A DNA stretch of 64,000 bases. It comes from Cohnella fermenti. GTDB taxonomy: Bacteria; Bacillota; Bacilli; Paenibacillales; Paenibacillaceae. A program made the position numbers and the translations under genes. Shown here piece by piece: positions 53,037 to 61,964 of the stretch. A model generated the notes under the pieces. That model was not told the origin of the DNA, did not search any database, and worked only from the letters and a program-made list of their open reading frames with translations. Position 1 is the first letter of the stretch, and every line of letters starts with the position of its first letter. The DNA is taken from the NCBI RefSeq assembly GCF_004801405.1, contig NZ_SSOB01000009.1, positions 1 through 64,000 of the forward strand, given 5' to 3'.

Positions 53037-54215
53037 ATGACGATTCGAATCGAACCGGCGCGCCGTCTGACGTCGCTGCCTGAACAGTTTTTTGCCGCGT
53101 TGGTCGGCAAAGCGAACGCAAGAGCGGCGACCGGCCGCGATGTAATCAATCTGGGCCAGGGCAATCCGGACCGCCCCACGCCCCGGACGATCGTCGAGAA
53201 GCTGAAGACGGCCTCCGACAATCCGCTGTACCACAAGTATCCCCCCTTCCGCGGATTCCGTTTCCTGAAGGAGGCGGTTGCGAAGCGTTATAAGGAAGAT
53301 TACAATGTCGACCTCGACCCGGACACCGAGGTGGCGGTGCTGTTCGGCGGCAAGACGGGACTCGTCGAGATCAGCCAGTGTCTGCTCAATCCCGGCGACG
53401 TCTGCCTCGTTCCCGATCCCGGCTATCCGGACTACTGGTCCGGCGTTGCGCTGGCGGAAGCGGAGATGGCGTTTATGCCGCTGCTTGAGAGCAACGGCTT
53501 CCTGCCCGATTACGAGGCGATCCCGGCAGACAAGCTGGCACGCGCGAAGCTGATGTTCCTGAACTACCCGAACAACCCGACGGCGGCGGTCGCCAGCCGT
53601 TCCTTCTATGAAGAGACGGTTCGCTTCGCGGAGCAGAACAACGTCGTCGTCGCCAGCGACTTCGCATACGGCGCCATCGGCTACGACGGCAACCGGCCGG
53701 TCAGCTTCCTTGAGACGCCGGGAGCGAAGGACGTCGGCATCGAGTTCTACACGCTGTCCAAGTCCTACAATATGGCCGGCTGGCGCGTCGGCTTCGCGCT
53801 CGGCAACAAGCAGATCGTCGAGATGCTCAATCTGATCCAGGACCATTATTATTGCAGCCTGTTCGGCGGCATCCAGGAAGCTGCCGCCGAGGCGCTCGCG
53901 GGGCCGCAGCATTCCGTCGCCGAGCTCGTGCGCGTCTACGAGAGCCGGCGCGACGCACTGTATGACGGCCTGGCGGCGATCGGCTGGCATGCGCCTAAGC
54001 CGGCCGGCTCGTTCTTCTGCTGGCTCCCCGTTCCGCAAGGGTTCACATCGGCATCCTTCGCCGACAAGCTGCTTGAGGAAGCCGACATCGTCGTCGCTCC
54101 CGGCATCGGCTTCGGCGAGCACGGCGAAGGCTTCGTGCGCCTCGGCCTGCTCGCTCCGGAAGAGCGGCTTCGCGAGGTCGCCGAGCGAATCGGCCGGCTG
54201 CGGATATTCGGATAA
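53037..54215 (+). CDS. mtnE: PLP-dependent aminotransferase of methionine salvage
   Basis: Converts 2-oxo-4-methylthiobutanoate to methionine, the last salvage step. The 392-residue class I/II aminotransferase has LGQGNPDRPTP, the LFGGKTGL loop, PDPGYPDYWSG, NYPNNPTAAV and the PLP lysine in TLSKSYNMAGWRVGF near residue 240. MtnE is favoured over a generic aminotransferase because of the mtnU, mtnW, mtnX and mtnB neighbours. The ATG chosen is the first plausible start but has only a weak ribosome binding site; a TTG ten codons upstream is possible. Confidence 0.83.
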   Translation: MTIRIEPARRLTSLPEQFFAALVGKANARAATGRDVINLGQGNPDRPTPRTIVEKLKTASDNPLYHKYPPFRGFRFLKEAVAKRYKEDYNVDLDPDTEVAVLFGGKTGLVEISQCLLNPGDVCLVPDPGYPDYWSGVALAEAEMAFMPLLESNGFLPDYEAIPADKLARAKLMFLNYPNNPTAAVASRSFYEETVRFAEQNNVVVASDFAYGAIGYDGNRPVSFLETPGAKDVGIEFYTLSKSYNMAGWRVGFALGNKQIVEMLNLIQDHYYCSLFGGIQEAAAEALAGPQHSVAELVRVYESRRDALYDGLAAIGWHAPKPAGSFFCWLPVPQGFTSASFADKLLEEADIVVAPGIGFGEHGEGFVRLGLLAPEERLREVAERIGRLRIFG

Positions 54216-54372
54216 TTCCGGACGGCTTCTCCAGATGAGCAGCCATTACTCAAGCGCGGGCTCCCAGGCAGCTATGGCAGGTGCAGATGAGTTGCCATGG
54301 CGGGCGGAGAGCGCACCATGCCTCCCCCCGCGTGAAGAGGGCTGAACAAGGCTTGAACAAGGCCATCTTGCC

Positions 54373-54401
54373 TTTACAAGGCTTGCGGCGCGTGATATGC
54401 T
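54373..54401 (+). promoter_or_regulatory. candidate promoter of the proBAC leader
   Basis: TTTACA and TATGCT are separated by exactly 17 bp. The position fits a transcript that begins just before the T-box leader. Confidence 0.55.
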
Positions 54402-54407
54402 AAGCAG

Positions 54408-54698
54408 TACATGAAGCCGTCCGGCGTCCGGGCGGCTCCCGATCGTAAACGCTATGAAGGGGAATGACGCGGACCCGATTCGCCAGAGATCGAATTCCTT
54501 GGCTGGAAGAATTCGACGAATGCGACCGCTTCTCCCGCCCCCGAGCGGCCGGCGACGAGCCGGACAGCTCCTGCTGTTACCAGGATCTCGAGAGGCTGAC
54601 GCCCCGTTGGTTAACGGAAGCTATGGCGGCAGCAACGAAGGTGGTACCGCGGAAGGGAACTTCCGTCCTTTGTGTGAAGGACGGAAGTTTCTTTTTTT
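54408..54698 (+). promoter_or_regulatory. T-box leader upstream of proBAC
   Basis: Tertiary T-box features are visible: a stem with AGAGA and a GGCTGG-type loop (TCGAATTC / GAATTCGA stem, 54490-54516), the conserved T-box sequence AAGGTGGTACCGCGG (54638-54652), and a terminator with 13-bp arms (54658-54670 / 54677-54689) followed by seven T. The TGGT within the T-box would pair with an uncharged tRNA 3' end. Binding of uncharged tRNA would favour readthrough. The downstream genes imply tRNA-Pro; a CCG at 54526 lies on the descending side of stem I, but I could not fold the specifier loop with certainty. Confidence 0.85.
54658..54698 (+). terminator. T-box regulated terminator
   Basis: AACTTCCGTCCTT and AAGGACGGAAGTT pair perfectly around TGTGTG and run into seven T. 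It competes with the antiterminator formed by the conserved T-box bases just upstream. Confidence 0.9.
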
Positions 54699-54746
54699 GT
54701 ATCCGGATGCCCCTTCCCCCTATCAAGTTCGCACGAGAGGATTGTG

Positions 54747-55874
54747 ATGGCAATGACGCGACGAATCGTCGTTAAGATAGGAAGCAGCTCGCTTACTTCC
54801 GAGGAAGGCGGCCTCAGCCGCGAGAAGGTGCGCTTCTTCGCAACGGAGATCGCTGGGCTTAGGCGAAGCGGCTATCAGGTGCTGCTTGTCACAAGCGGCG
54901 CGGTGGCGGCCGGCTTCAAGCGCATCGGCTACACCTCCCGCCCCAAGCTCGTCTACGAGAAGCAGGCGGCCGCCGCAGTGGGTCAGGCGCTGCTGATGGA
55001 AGCTTATCAGGAGGCGTTCTCCGTCCACGGCATCGCCGCCGCCCAAATTCTGCTCACCCGGCCGGACTTCAGCGATCGGTCCCGGTCGCAGAATGCGCAG
55101 CGCACGATCGAGGAGCTGCTGCGGCTCGGCGTCGTTCCCGTCATCAACGAGAACGACACGGTCGCCATCGACGAGCTGAAGTTCAGCGAGAACGATACGC
55201 TGTCCGCGCTTGTCGCGGCGCTGGTCAAAGCCGACGAGCTCTACGTTCTGACCGACATCGAAGGTCTGTACACCGCCGACCCGCGCAAGGACCCGAGCGC
55301 ACAGCGAATCGACCGCATCGAGGTCATCTCCGAAGAGCTGTACCGGATCGCCGGCGGCGCCGGCTCCGCGGTCGGCACGGGCGGCATGCGCTCGAAGATC
55401 GAGGCGGCGCGGATCGCGATGGGCGGCGGCGTGTCGACCTTCATCGGCCGGGTGACGGAGCCCGGCGATCTGCGCAAAGCGGCGGAGGGCGAAGGACGCG
55501 GCACTTACTTCACGACCTCCCTCCACTCGCTTCCGGCGAAGAAGAAGTGGATCGGCTATCTTGCCGTTCCGCAAGGCCGCATCATCGTGGACGCGGGCGC
55601 CGAGGAAGCTCTGCTTGTCGGCCATAGGAGCCTGCTCCCTGCCGGAATAACGGGCATCGACGGGGAATTCCATCCGCGCGACGTCGTCGAGGTCGTGAAC
55701 GCGGCCGGACGAACGCTTGGCAGAGGCGTCACCAACTACGCCTCCTGGCAAGTGACGGCGGCCGCCGGCCTGTCGAGCGACGAGGCGCTGAGGCGCGTCG
55801 AGCCAAGCCGGATCGAAGTGATTCATCGAGACGAATGGGTAACGACCCACGTGAAGGAGGCGTCACAATCATGA
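54747..55874 (+). CDS. proB: glutamate 5-kinase
   Basis: First step of proline synthesis, phosphorylating glutamate. The 375-residue enzyme has an amino-acid-kinase domain (KIGSSSLTSEEGG near residue 9, VTSGAVAAG, NENDTVAIDELKFSENDTLSA near 146, GTGGMRSKIEAA) and a C-terminal PUA domain (about 285-365). GAGAGG lies 6 bp before the chosen ATG; a GTG one codon upstream and an ATG two codons downstream are also possible. Its stop overlaps the proA start (ATGA). Controlled by the T-box leader. Confidence 0.95.
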   Translation: MAMTRRIVVKIGSSSLTSEEGGLSREKVRFFATEIAGLRRSGYQVLLVTSGAVAAGFKRIGYTSRPKLVYEKQAAAAVGQALLMEAYQEAFSVHGIAAAQILLTRPDFSDRSRSQNAQRTIEELLRLGVVPVINENDTVAIDELKFSENDTLSALVAALVKADELYVLTDIEGLYTADPRKDPSAQRIDRIEVISEELYRIAGGAGSAVGTGGMRSKIEAARIAMGGGVSTFIGRVTEPGDLRKAAEGEGRGTYFTTSLHSLPAKKKWIGYLAVPQGRIIVDAGAEEALLVGHRSLLPAGITGIDGEFHPRDVVEVVNAAGRTLGRGVTNYASWQVTAAAGLSSDEALRRVEPSRIEVIHRDEWVTTHVKEASQS

Positions 55875-57148
55875 GCGAAGTCAAAATTAGCGAAGCGAGA
55901 ATTAGCGAAGTAAGAACGAAGGCGGCGCTGGCGAAGGAAGCTGCGGCAGCCATGAATCTGGCGACGACGAAGGAGAAGAACGAGGCGCTGCTCAAGCTGG
56001 CGGACGCGCTTATCGCCGGGCAGGACGCGATCCTGGAAGCGAACGCGAAGGATATCCGCAGCGGCGAAGCGAACGGCACCAGTTCGTCGCTGCTCGACCG
56101 GTTGAGGCTGAACCCGAGCCGGATCGAAGGGATTGCCGACGGCTTGCGGCAAGTCGTCGAGCTGGACGATCCGATCGGAACGGTGCTTGAGTCGTTCGAT
56201 CGGCCGAACGGCCTCCACATCGAGAAGCACCGCGTTCCGCTCGGCGTGATCGGCATGATCTACGAGGCGCGGCCGAACGTGACCGTCGACGCCGCCGGCC
56301 TCTGCCTGAAGACAGGCAATCCCGTCGTTCTGCGCGGCGGTTCCGCCGCCCTCGAATCGAACCGCGTCATCGTCGAATTGATGAGGCAGGCGCTTGCCGA
56401 CACCGCGCTTCCGGCTGACGCGCTGCAGATGATCGAAGACGCCAACCGCTCTTCGGTCGACGAGATGCTGAAGCTGAACGGGCTGATCGACGTCATCATC
56501 CCCCGCGGCGGAGCCTCTCTTATTCAGAACGTCGTTCTGAATGCGACCGTGCCCGTCATCGAGACGGGAGCCGGCATCTGCCATACGTACGTGGACGCCA
56601 CGGCCGAACCAAGCATGGCCGAAGAGATCGCGCTTAACGCCAAGGTCCAGCGGCCATCGGTATGCAATGCGATGGAGACGCTGATTATCCATTCCGCTTA
56701 TGCCGAGAGCCGCCTCGCCGCCATGGCGGAACGATTCCGCGAGAAGAACGTGGAGCTTCGCGGCTGCGAGCGCGCCAAATCGCTGCTTCCGTGGATCAAG
56801 AGCGCAACCGAGCAGGATTACGCGACCGAATACGGCGACTACATTCTGAATGTGAAGCTCGTGGACAGCGTGGACGAAGCGATCGCCCACATCCGCCGCT
56901 TCGGCACGATGCATTCGGAGTGCATCGTTACCGAGACGCAAGCGAACGCCGAACGCTTCCTCGCGGAAGTAGACGCGGCGGCCGTATACCACAACGCCTC
57001 CACCCGCTTCACCGACGGCTTCGAGTTCGGCTTCGGCGCCGAGATCGGCATCAGCACGCAGAAGCTGCACGCTCGCGGGCCGATGGGGCTGCCTGCCTTG
57101 ACCTCGACGAAGTACATCATCAAGGGCAACGGTCAAGTGCGCGGATAA
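55871..57148 (+). CDS. proA: gamma-glutamyl phosphate reductase
   Basis: Second step of proline synthesis: NADPH-dependent reduction of glutamyl phosphate to the semialdehyde. The 425-residue enzyme has the aldehyde-dehydrogenase fold with MIYEARPNVTVDA near residue 138, VLRGGSAALESN, the catalytic cysteine in TGAGICHTYVD near 235, and the ending GPMGLPALTSTKYIIKG. GGAGG lies 10 bp before the ATG, which overlaps the proB stop codon by 4 bp. Confidence 0.96.
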   Translation: MSEVKISEARISEVRTKAALAKEAAAAMNLATTKEKNEALLKLADALIAGQDAILEANAKDIRSGEANGTSSSLLDRLRLNPSRIEGIADGLRQVVELDDPIGTVLESFDRPNGLHIEKHRVPLGVIGMIYEARPNVTVDAAGLCLKTGNPVVLRGGSAALESNRVIVELMRQALADTALPADALQMIEDANRSSVDEMLKLNGLIDVIIPRGGASLIQNVVLNATVPVIETGAGICHTYVDATAEPSMAEEIALNAKVQRPSVCNAMETLIIHSAYAESRLAAMAERFREKNVELRGCERAKSLLPWIKSATEQDYATEYGDYILNVKLVDSVDEAIAHIRRFGTMHSECIVTETQANAERFLAEVDAAAVYHNASTRFTDGFEFGFGAEIGISTQKLHARGPMGLPALTSTKYIIKGNGQVRG

Positions 57149-57197
57149 TTGGCTGGGTTTAACAAAACTATAAATCGACCAGGAGTGATTAAGCGCC

Positions 57198-58079
57198 ATG
57201 ACAACCGCATCAGCTTCATCTTCTTCACTGCTTAATAAAACAATTGTTTTCTACGGAGCCGGTTCGATGGCGGAAGCGATCGTTCGGGGAATCGTCGAGA
57301 CCGGCGTCGCCGCTCCCGGCAACGTGACGGTTCTTAACCGCTCCAACGGCGACCGTCTGCTCGAGCTGCAGAAGCGTTACGGCGTCGTGCCGGCGCTTAC
57401 CGAAGAGCAGAAGAACGCCGCCCTCGCGGAGTCCGATATCGTCGTGCTCGGCATGAAGCCGAAGGATTCGGCGACGGCGTTGCTCGCCCTGAAGCCGCAT
57501 CTTCGCCCGAACCAACTGATCGTCTCCCTCATCGCAGGCCTGACGATCGGCACGATTCAGCAATTGCTCGCGAGCGAGCAGCCGGTCATTCGGACGATGC
57601 CGAACACGTCGAGCTCCATCGGGCTCGGGGCGACCGGCATCAGCTTCTCGGCTTCCGTGCCGGAGGATGGACGCGCCCTCGCCCTCTCGATGTTCCAGGC
57701 GATCGGCATCGCCGCCGTCGTCGAAGAGAACCTGCTTCAGACGGTGACCGCCGTCTCGGGCAGCGGACCGGCTTACATCTATTACATGATGGAAGCGATG
57801 ATTCGCTCCGGCATCGAGCAAGGGCTCAGCCTTGACGCCGCAAGCGAGCTCGTCGTGCAGACGGTGCGCGGAGCGGCGGAGATGGTGCGGACGACGGGAG
57901 AAGACCCGGCCGAGCTGCGCCGCAAGGTCACCTCGCCGAACGGCACGACCCAAGCGGCAATCGAGACGCTCGAGCGGCTCGGCTTCCCGGAAGCGATCGA
58001 CAAGGCGATGCTCCGCTGCGCCGAGCGCGCGGAAGAGATGGGGCAAGCGATTGCCGACGAGGCGTTCGCCCGCAAATAA
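57198..58079 (+). CDS. proC: pyrroline-5-carboxylate reductase
   Basis: Final step of proline synthesis. The 293-residue enzyme has the nucleotide-binding FYGAGSMAEAIVRG near residue 18, MPNTSSSIGLGATG near 134 and the signature TAVSGSGPAYIYYMMEAM near 182. AGGAG lies about 12 bp before the ATG. Third gene of the proBAC unit, 49 bp after proA; no terminator follows before mtnW, 117 bp further on. Confidence 0.95.
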   Translation: MTTASASSSSLLNKTIVFYGAGSMAEAIVRGIVETGVAAPGNVTVLNRSNGDRLLELQKRYGVVPALTEEQKNAALAESDIVVLGMKPKDSATALLALKPHLRPNQLIVSLIAGLTIGTIQQLLASEQPVIRTMPNTSSSIGLGATGISFSASVPEDGRALALSMFQAIGIAAVVEENLLQTVTAVSGSGPAYIYYMMEAMIRSGIEQGLSLDAASELVVQTVRGAAEMVRTTGEDPAELRRKVTSPNGTTQAAIETLERLGFPEAIDKAMLRCAERAEEMGQAIADEAFARK

Positions 58080-58196
58080 GGCATTCGCCTTACTCAGCCG
58101 CTCGTTCAGCCATATGCCGCATCCCGTTCGCTCCATTGATTTTCCACAATTGCACATTCATTCGTCAATTAACCATACGGAAGCAGGTGTAGAGCA

Positions 58197-59444
58197 ATGA
58201 ACGACAACAAGAAGCCGAATCCGGGCTGCAGCACCGCTACCTATCGCTTGTTCGACGACAAAGCCGACTTCGCGAAGAAGGCGGAAGGGATCGCGGTCGG
58301 CCTGACCGTCGGCAGTTGGACCGAGCTTCCCGAAGTGGCCAAGCTGAAGATGGAGAAGTACCTGGGACAGGTTGTCTCGATCAAGGCGCACGAGCCGGAA
58401 GGCGCGGCAGCCGGAGAACGGTATGCGGACATTACGATTGCCTACCCGGACCTCAACTTCTCGAGAGACATCCCCGCCCTCCTCGTTACGACGTTCGGCA
58501 AGCTGTCGATGGACGGCCGCATCAAGCTGCTCGACCTGACGCCTTCGTCCGACTTCCTGTCGGCCTTCCCCGGACCGAAGCTGGGCATGTCGGGCGTTCG
58601 CGAGCAGCTCGGCGTGACGGACAGGCCTCTGCTTATGAGCATCTTCAAGTCCGTCATCGGCTACGATCTGCCGAACCTGCGCGAGCAATTCCTTCAGCAG
58701 GCGCTCGGCGGCGTCGACTTGATCAAGGACGACGAGATTCTGTTCGAGAACCCGCTGACCCCGCTCGAACGCCGCGTGGAGACGTGCATCGCTGCGGCGC
58801 GCGAAGCCGAGCAGACGACCGGCCAGAAGCTGATCTACTTCACGAACCTGACGGGACCGACGTCCAAGCTGCGGGAGAACGCGCTGCGCGCAATCGATGC
58901 GGGAGCGAACGGCTTCCTGTTCAACGTGCTGGCCTACGGCTATGACGCGCTGGCCGAGCTTGCCGCAGACCGTGCGATTAATGTGCCGATCGCGGCCCAT
59001 CCGGCGCTCGCCGGCGCCTCCTATCCGTCTCCGCACCACGGCATCGCCGCTCCTCTGCTGCTGGGCAAGCTGACGCGGATCGCCGGGGCGGACCTGTCGC
59101 TCTTCCCTTCCCCATACGGCTCCGTCGTTATGCCGAAGGAAGAGAACCTCGCCGTCCAGGCGGCGCTGATCGACCCTTCGCTTCCGCTGAAGGCCTCGTT
59201 CCCGGTGCCGTCCGCGGGCATTCACCCCGGCCTCGTGCCGCTTATTATGCGCGACTTCGGCGAAGCGGTCGTCGTCAACGCGGGCGGCGGCGTGCATGGA
59301 CATGCCCAGGGGGCCGCGGCCGGCGGCCGGGCGTTCCGCCAGGCGATCGACGCGGCGAAGGCGGGCATCGGCCTTGCCGACTATGCGAAGGAGCATGAGG
59401 AGCTGCGGCTCGCCATCGAACGGTGGGGGGTACGCGAGGCATGA
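58197..59444 (+). CDS. mtnW: 2,3-diketo-5-methylthiopentyl-1-phosphate enolase (RuBisCO-like)
   Basis: Methionine-salvage enolase of the RuBisCO-like family. The 415-residue protein keeps the carbamylated-lysine motif as LIKDDE near residue 176 and the phosphate-binding segments HPALAGASYPSPHHGI and NAGGGVHGHAQGA. Length, the mtnX and mtnB neighbours and the lack of RuBisCO's GGDFTKNDE and other fixation residues point to MtnW rather than RuBisCO. It overlaps mtnX by 4 bp. The 117-bp gap after proC has no good promoter or terminator. Confidence 0.92.
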   Translation: MNDNKKPNPGCSTATYRLFDDKADFAKKAEGIAVGLTVGSWTELPEVAKLKMEKYLGQVVSIKAHEPEGAAAGERYADITIAYPDLNFSRDIPALLVTTFGKLSMDGRIKLLDLTPSSDFLSAFPGPKLGMSGVREQLGVTDRPLLMSIFKSVIGYDLPNLREQFLQQALGGVDLIKDDEILFENPLTPLERRVETCIAAAREAEQTTGQKLIYFTNLTGPTSKLRENALRAIDAGANGFLFNVLAYGYDALAELAADRAINVPIAAHPALAGASYPSPHHGIAAPLLLGKLTRIAGADLSLFPSPYGSVVMPKEENLAVQAALIDPSLPLKASFPVPSAGIHPGLVPLIMRDFGEAVVVNAGGGVHGHAQGAAAGGRAFRQAIDAAKAGIGLADYAKEHEELRLAIERWGVREA

Positions 59445-60196
59445 CGGACAGCGCGACGAACAGCCTTGCGAATCAAACGACGGAGCTCCAAGCCAGTGGC
59501 GCCGCAAGCGCCCAGGCAAGCGGAAGCGGCGGCGCCAAGCCTCCCGTTCTGTTCTGCGACTTCGACGGGACGATCACACTGAGCGACAACATCGTTGCCG
59601 TCATGAAGCACTTCAGCCCGCCCGGCTACGAGGCGATCATGAGCGACATCGTCAGCTTCAAGAAGTCGCTGCGCCAAGGCGTCGGCGAGATGTTCGCCCT
59701 CTTCCCTTCCTCCATGAGGCAGGAGATTACGGACTTCATCCTCCGCAGCGCCGGCATTCGCGCGGGGTTCCAGGAGCTGCTCGACTGGTGCAAAAACAAC
59801 GGCGTGGCGTTCTTCGTCACGAGCGGAGGCATCGACTTCTTCGTCCAGCCGCTGCTTGCGCCGTTCGGCATCCCGAGCGATCATATTTATTGCAACGGAA
59901 GCGACTTCAGCGGCGAACGGATCGAGATTGTTTGGCCGCATCCATGCGACGAGATTTGCACGAACGATTGCGGCATGTGCAAGGCAGCGGTCATCCGCCG
60001 GTACCCGAAGGAGCAATTCACCCGCATTCTGATCGGCGACAGCATCACCGACTTCGAAGGAGCGAAGCTCGTCGACCTCGTCTTCTCCCGCTCCCACCTG
60101 ACCGAGAGATGCCGCGAGCTCGGCCTGCCGCACATTCCGTTCGAGAACTTCCACGACATCGTCCATCATCTGGAGCAAGGAGACTGGAGAAAATGA
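59441..60196 (+). CDS. mtnX: 2-hydroxy-3-keto-5-methylthiopentenyl-1-phosphate phosphatase
   Basis: HAD-type phosphatase of methionine salvage. The 251-residue protein has the nucleophile motif FCDFDGTIT near residue 38, motif II FFVTSGG near 126 and motif IV IGDSITDFEGAKLVD near 197. The ATG is coupled to the mtnW stop (ATGA). Residues 1-33 are an Ala/Gly/Ser-rich N-terminal addition to the usual domain. Confidence 0.92.
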   Translation: MTDSATNSLANQTTELQASGAASAQASGSGGAKPPVLFCDFDGTITLSDNIVAVMKHFSPPGYEAIMSDIVSFKKSLRQGVGEMFALFPSSMRQEITDFILRSAGIRAGFQELLDWCKNNGVAFFVTSGGIDFFVQPLLAPFGIPSDHIYCNGSDFSGERIEIVWPHPCDEICTNDCGMCKAAVIRRYPKEQFTRILIGDSITDFEGAKLVDLVFSRSHLTERCRELGLPHIPFENFHDIVHHLEQGDWRK

Positions 60197-60849
60197 GCGA
60201 ACATCCGAGCAAGTCCATCCTGCTGGAGGAGAAACAGCGCGTTTATCGCGAGCTGGATCGGGTGAAGACCGACTTCGCTTCCCGCGGCTGGTTCCCCGGC
60301 ACGAGCGGCAACCTGTCGATGCGCGTCGGCGCGTTCACGCCCGAGCAATTCACCTTCGCCGTCACCGCGAGCGGCAAGGACAAAGCCGCATCGACGCCGG
60401 ACGACTTTCTGCTCGTCGACGAGACCGGAGCGGCGTGCGAGCCGACTGCGCTGAAGCCGTCCGCCGAGACGCTGATTCATTGCGAGATTTATCGCCAGAC
60501 GGGATGCGGCGCTATTTTCCACATTCATTCCGTCTACAACAGTCTCGTCTCCGAGCTGTTCTGGGACCGCAGGTCCGTTCCGGTGGAGGGCGTCGAGCTG
60601 ATCAAGGCGTTCAACATCTGGGACGAGGAAGCGGTCATCGAGGTGCCGATCGTCTCCAACTTCGCGAACATTCCGCTGATCGTGCCCGAAGTGCGCGACC
60701 GCCTGGACAAGCGCATCCCCGGCATCCTGCTGCGCAAGCACGGCATCTACGCCTGGGGCCGCGACGCCTTCGAAGCCCGCAAGCACCTCGAGGCGTTCGA
60801 GTTCCTGTTCGAATACGTGTACAAGCTGAAGCTGGTCCAGGGACGTTAA
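60193..60849 (+). CDS. mtnB: methylthioribulose-1-phosphate dehydratase
   Basis: Dehydrates methylthioribulose-1-phosphate; a class II aldolase-fold zinc enzyme. The 218-residue protein has RGWFPGTSGNLSMRV near residue 31, the zinc site FHIHSVYNSL near 111 and LLRKHGIYAWGRD near 179. The ATG overlaps the mtnX stop by 4 bp, so mtnW-mtnX-mtnB is a translationally coupled unit. mtnD, mtnA and mtnK do not follow. Confidence 0.93.
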   Translation: MSEHPSKSILLEEKQRVYRELDRVKTDFASRGWFPGTSGNLSMRVGAFTPEQFTFAVTASGKDKAASTPDDFLLVDETGAACEPTALKPSAETLIHCEIYRQTGCGAIFHIHSVYNSLVSELFWDRRSVPVEGVELIKAFNIWDEEAVIEVPIVSNFANIPLIVPEVRDRLDKRIPGILLRKHGIYAWGRDAFEARKHLEAFEFLFEYVYKLKLVQGR

Positions 60850-60874
60850 GATTAGGATCGTGCGAATTGCAGCG

Positions 60875-60917
60875 CAGCCCTCTCCGGTGGCCGTTTGTGT
60901 CCGGGAGGGCTGTTTTT
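60875..60917 (+). terminator. terminator after mtnB
   Basis: CAGCCCTC and GAGGGCTG pair and run into five T residues. It lies 26 bp past the mtnB stop codon. Confidence 0.85.
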
Positions 60918-60922
60918 GCGAT

Positions 60923-61100
60923 TTTATATGATTTTTCACATTCATCGTCCCGGAATCCGGATGGATCGGGGCGTTTTATGCGATTTTTAGCATACATACG
61001 GCAACTCCATCCCGGAATTTCTCCATTTATGCTAATTTTCACATACATCCGCCCAAACATCCTGTCATCGGACCGCACGAATGTGATTTTCCACATAAAA
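60923..61100. repeat. four-palindrome array, family A, copy 4
   Basis: Central T-runs lie at 60932, 60984, 61036 and 61087, spaced 52, 52 and 51 bp. Unit order and flanks (GCGTTTTATG, TCTCCATTTATGCT, GCACGAATGTGA) follow copies 2 and 3. The array begins a few bases after the T-run of the mtnB terminator. Confidence 0.8.
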
Positions 61101-61467
61101 CTCCGCTGCTGCCGGCCTCGACGGGTCCGCCGACGTTATCGCCGCCTTCCCTCGCTCGTCGCCCTCCGCGGCTCTGCCTGCCCATTGCGGAATAAACCTT
61201 CACGCAGGGGCAAGGTTCTCCCGCTCACCGGATAGGCACCGCCAACACGACATGAAGCAGCTCGTTAAGCCGAAGATGCTTCGTGATGTAACCGCCAAGT
61301 TCAAACAACTCAAAATGTTACATCTGATCCCAACATCATTCCAACCTTACGGGAATGACGGGTATCCGAACTATCCAGGAGACCGATGAATTCCCGGATC
61401 GGCTGTCGTCTATATAAATGAGAGCATAGATGAACACAAACTAAATTGACGAAGAGGTGTATGGCAA

Positions 61468-61884
61468 ATGGCATTAACGTCCGCATTCACGAGCTTCAAC
61501 CTGCCTGTAAACAACGTAGAACAATCGAAAGCGTTCTTCACCGGACTCGGATTCGAGCTCAACCCGCAATTCCCCGATAACGAGAATTCGGCAGCCATCG
61601 TAATCGGCGACAACCTGCAGGTCATGCTGATCAATCAAGCATTCTTTAATACGCTTACGGAGAGGGAATCCGTCGATACGAGCAAGTATGCGCAGATGAC
61701 GATCGCATTGGCCTTCGAGAGCCGGGAAAAAGTCGATGAAATCGTGAATGCCGCGGTCTCCTTGGGCGGGAAGTTGCACGCTGAACCTGAAGAGCATGGG
61801 GTAATGTATCATTGGGGCTTCGTGGACTTGGACGGGCATCTGTGGGCCATTAACTGCATGAACATGGATGCGGCGCAAGGTTAA
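61468..61884 (+). CDS. VOC-family (glyoxalase-like) protein
   Basis: A 138-residue vicinal-oxygen-chelate fold protein, with SFNLPVNNVEQSKAFFTGLGFEL at the N-terminus and YHWGFVDLDGHLWAINCM at the C-terminus, the two beta-alpha-beta-beta-beta modules of the family. Metal ligands and substrate cannot be told; the related YaeR/PhnB-like members are often linked to ECF sigma factors, and one lies downstream in opposite orientation. GAGGTG precedes the ATG. Confidence 0.83.
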   Translation: MALTSAFTSFNLPVNNVEQSKAFFTGLGFELNPQFPDNENSAAIVIGDNLQVMLINQAFFNTLTERESVDTSKYAQMTIALAFESREKVDEIVNAAVSLGGKLHAEPEEHGVMYHWGFVDLDGHLWAINCMNMDAAQG

Positions 61885-61917
61885 GGCTAACGAAGGGCAC
61901 GCTCGTACTAGGGTTCA

Positions 61918-61953
61918 AAAAGAAAGACGTCGGGCAGCTTCCCCCGGCGTCTT
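61918..61953. terminator. bidirectional terminator
   Basis: AAGACGTCGGG and CCCCGGCGTCTT form a hairpin. Rightward it ends in CTTCTTCG; leftward it ends in TTTCTTTTT. It serves the convergent VOC and SRPBCC genes. Confidence 0.75.
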
Positions 61954-61964
61954 CTTCGCGATGC

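Larger units (their letters stand above)
60850..61467. other. 0.6-kb spacer after the mtn operon
   Basis: Holds the mtnB terminator, a four-palindrome array (60923-61100), and 360 bp with no firm feature. A 45-codon frame (61252-61389, starting MKQLVKPKML) has no ribosome binding site and is not called. A TATATAAA stretch near 61411 could belong to the VOC gene promoter. Confidence 0.45.

Noticed and set aside
54454-54775. Two overlapping ~100-codon frames upstream of proB
   Set aside because: They coincide with the T-box leader and terminator, which explain the sequence better.
58197-59444. RuBisCO for carbon fixation
   Set aside because: Motifs and the mtnX/mtnB neighbours identify the methionine-salvage enolase MtnW.
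61252-61389. A 45-residue peptide (MKQLVKPKML start)
   Set aside because: No ribosome binding site and no recognisable relative; kept only as a note in the spacer description.
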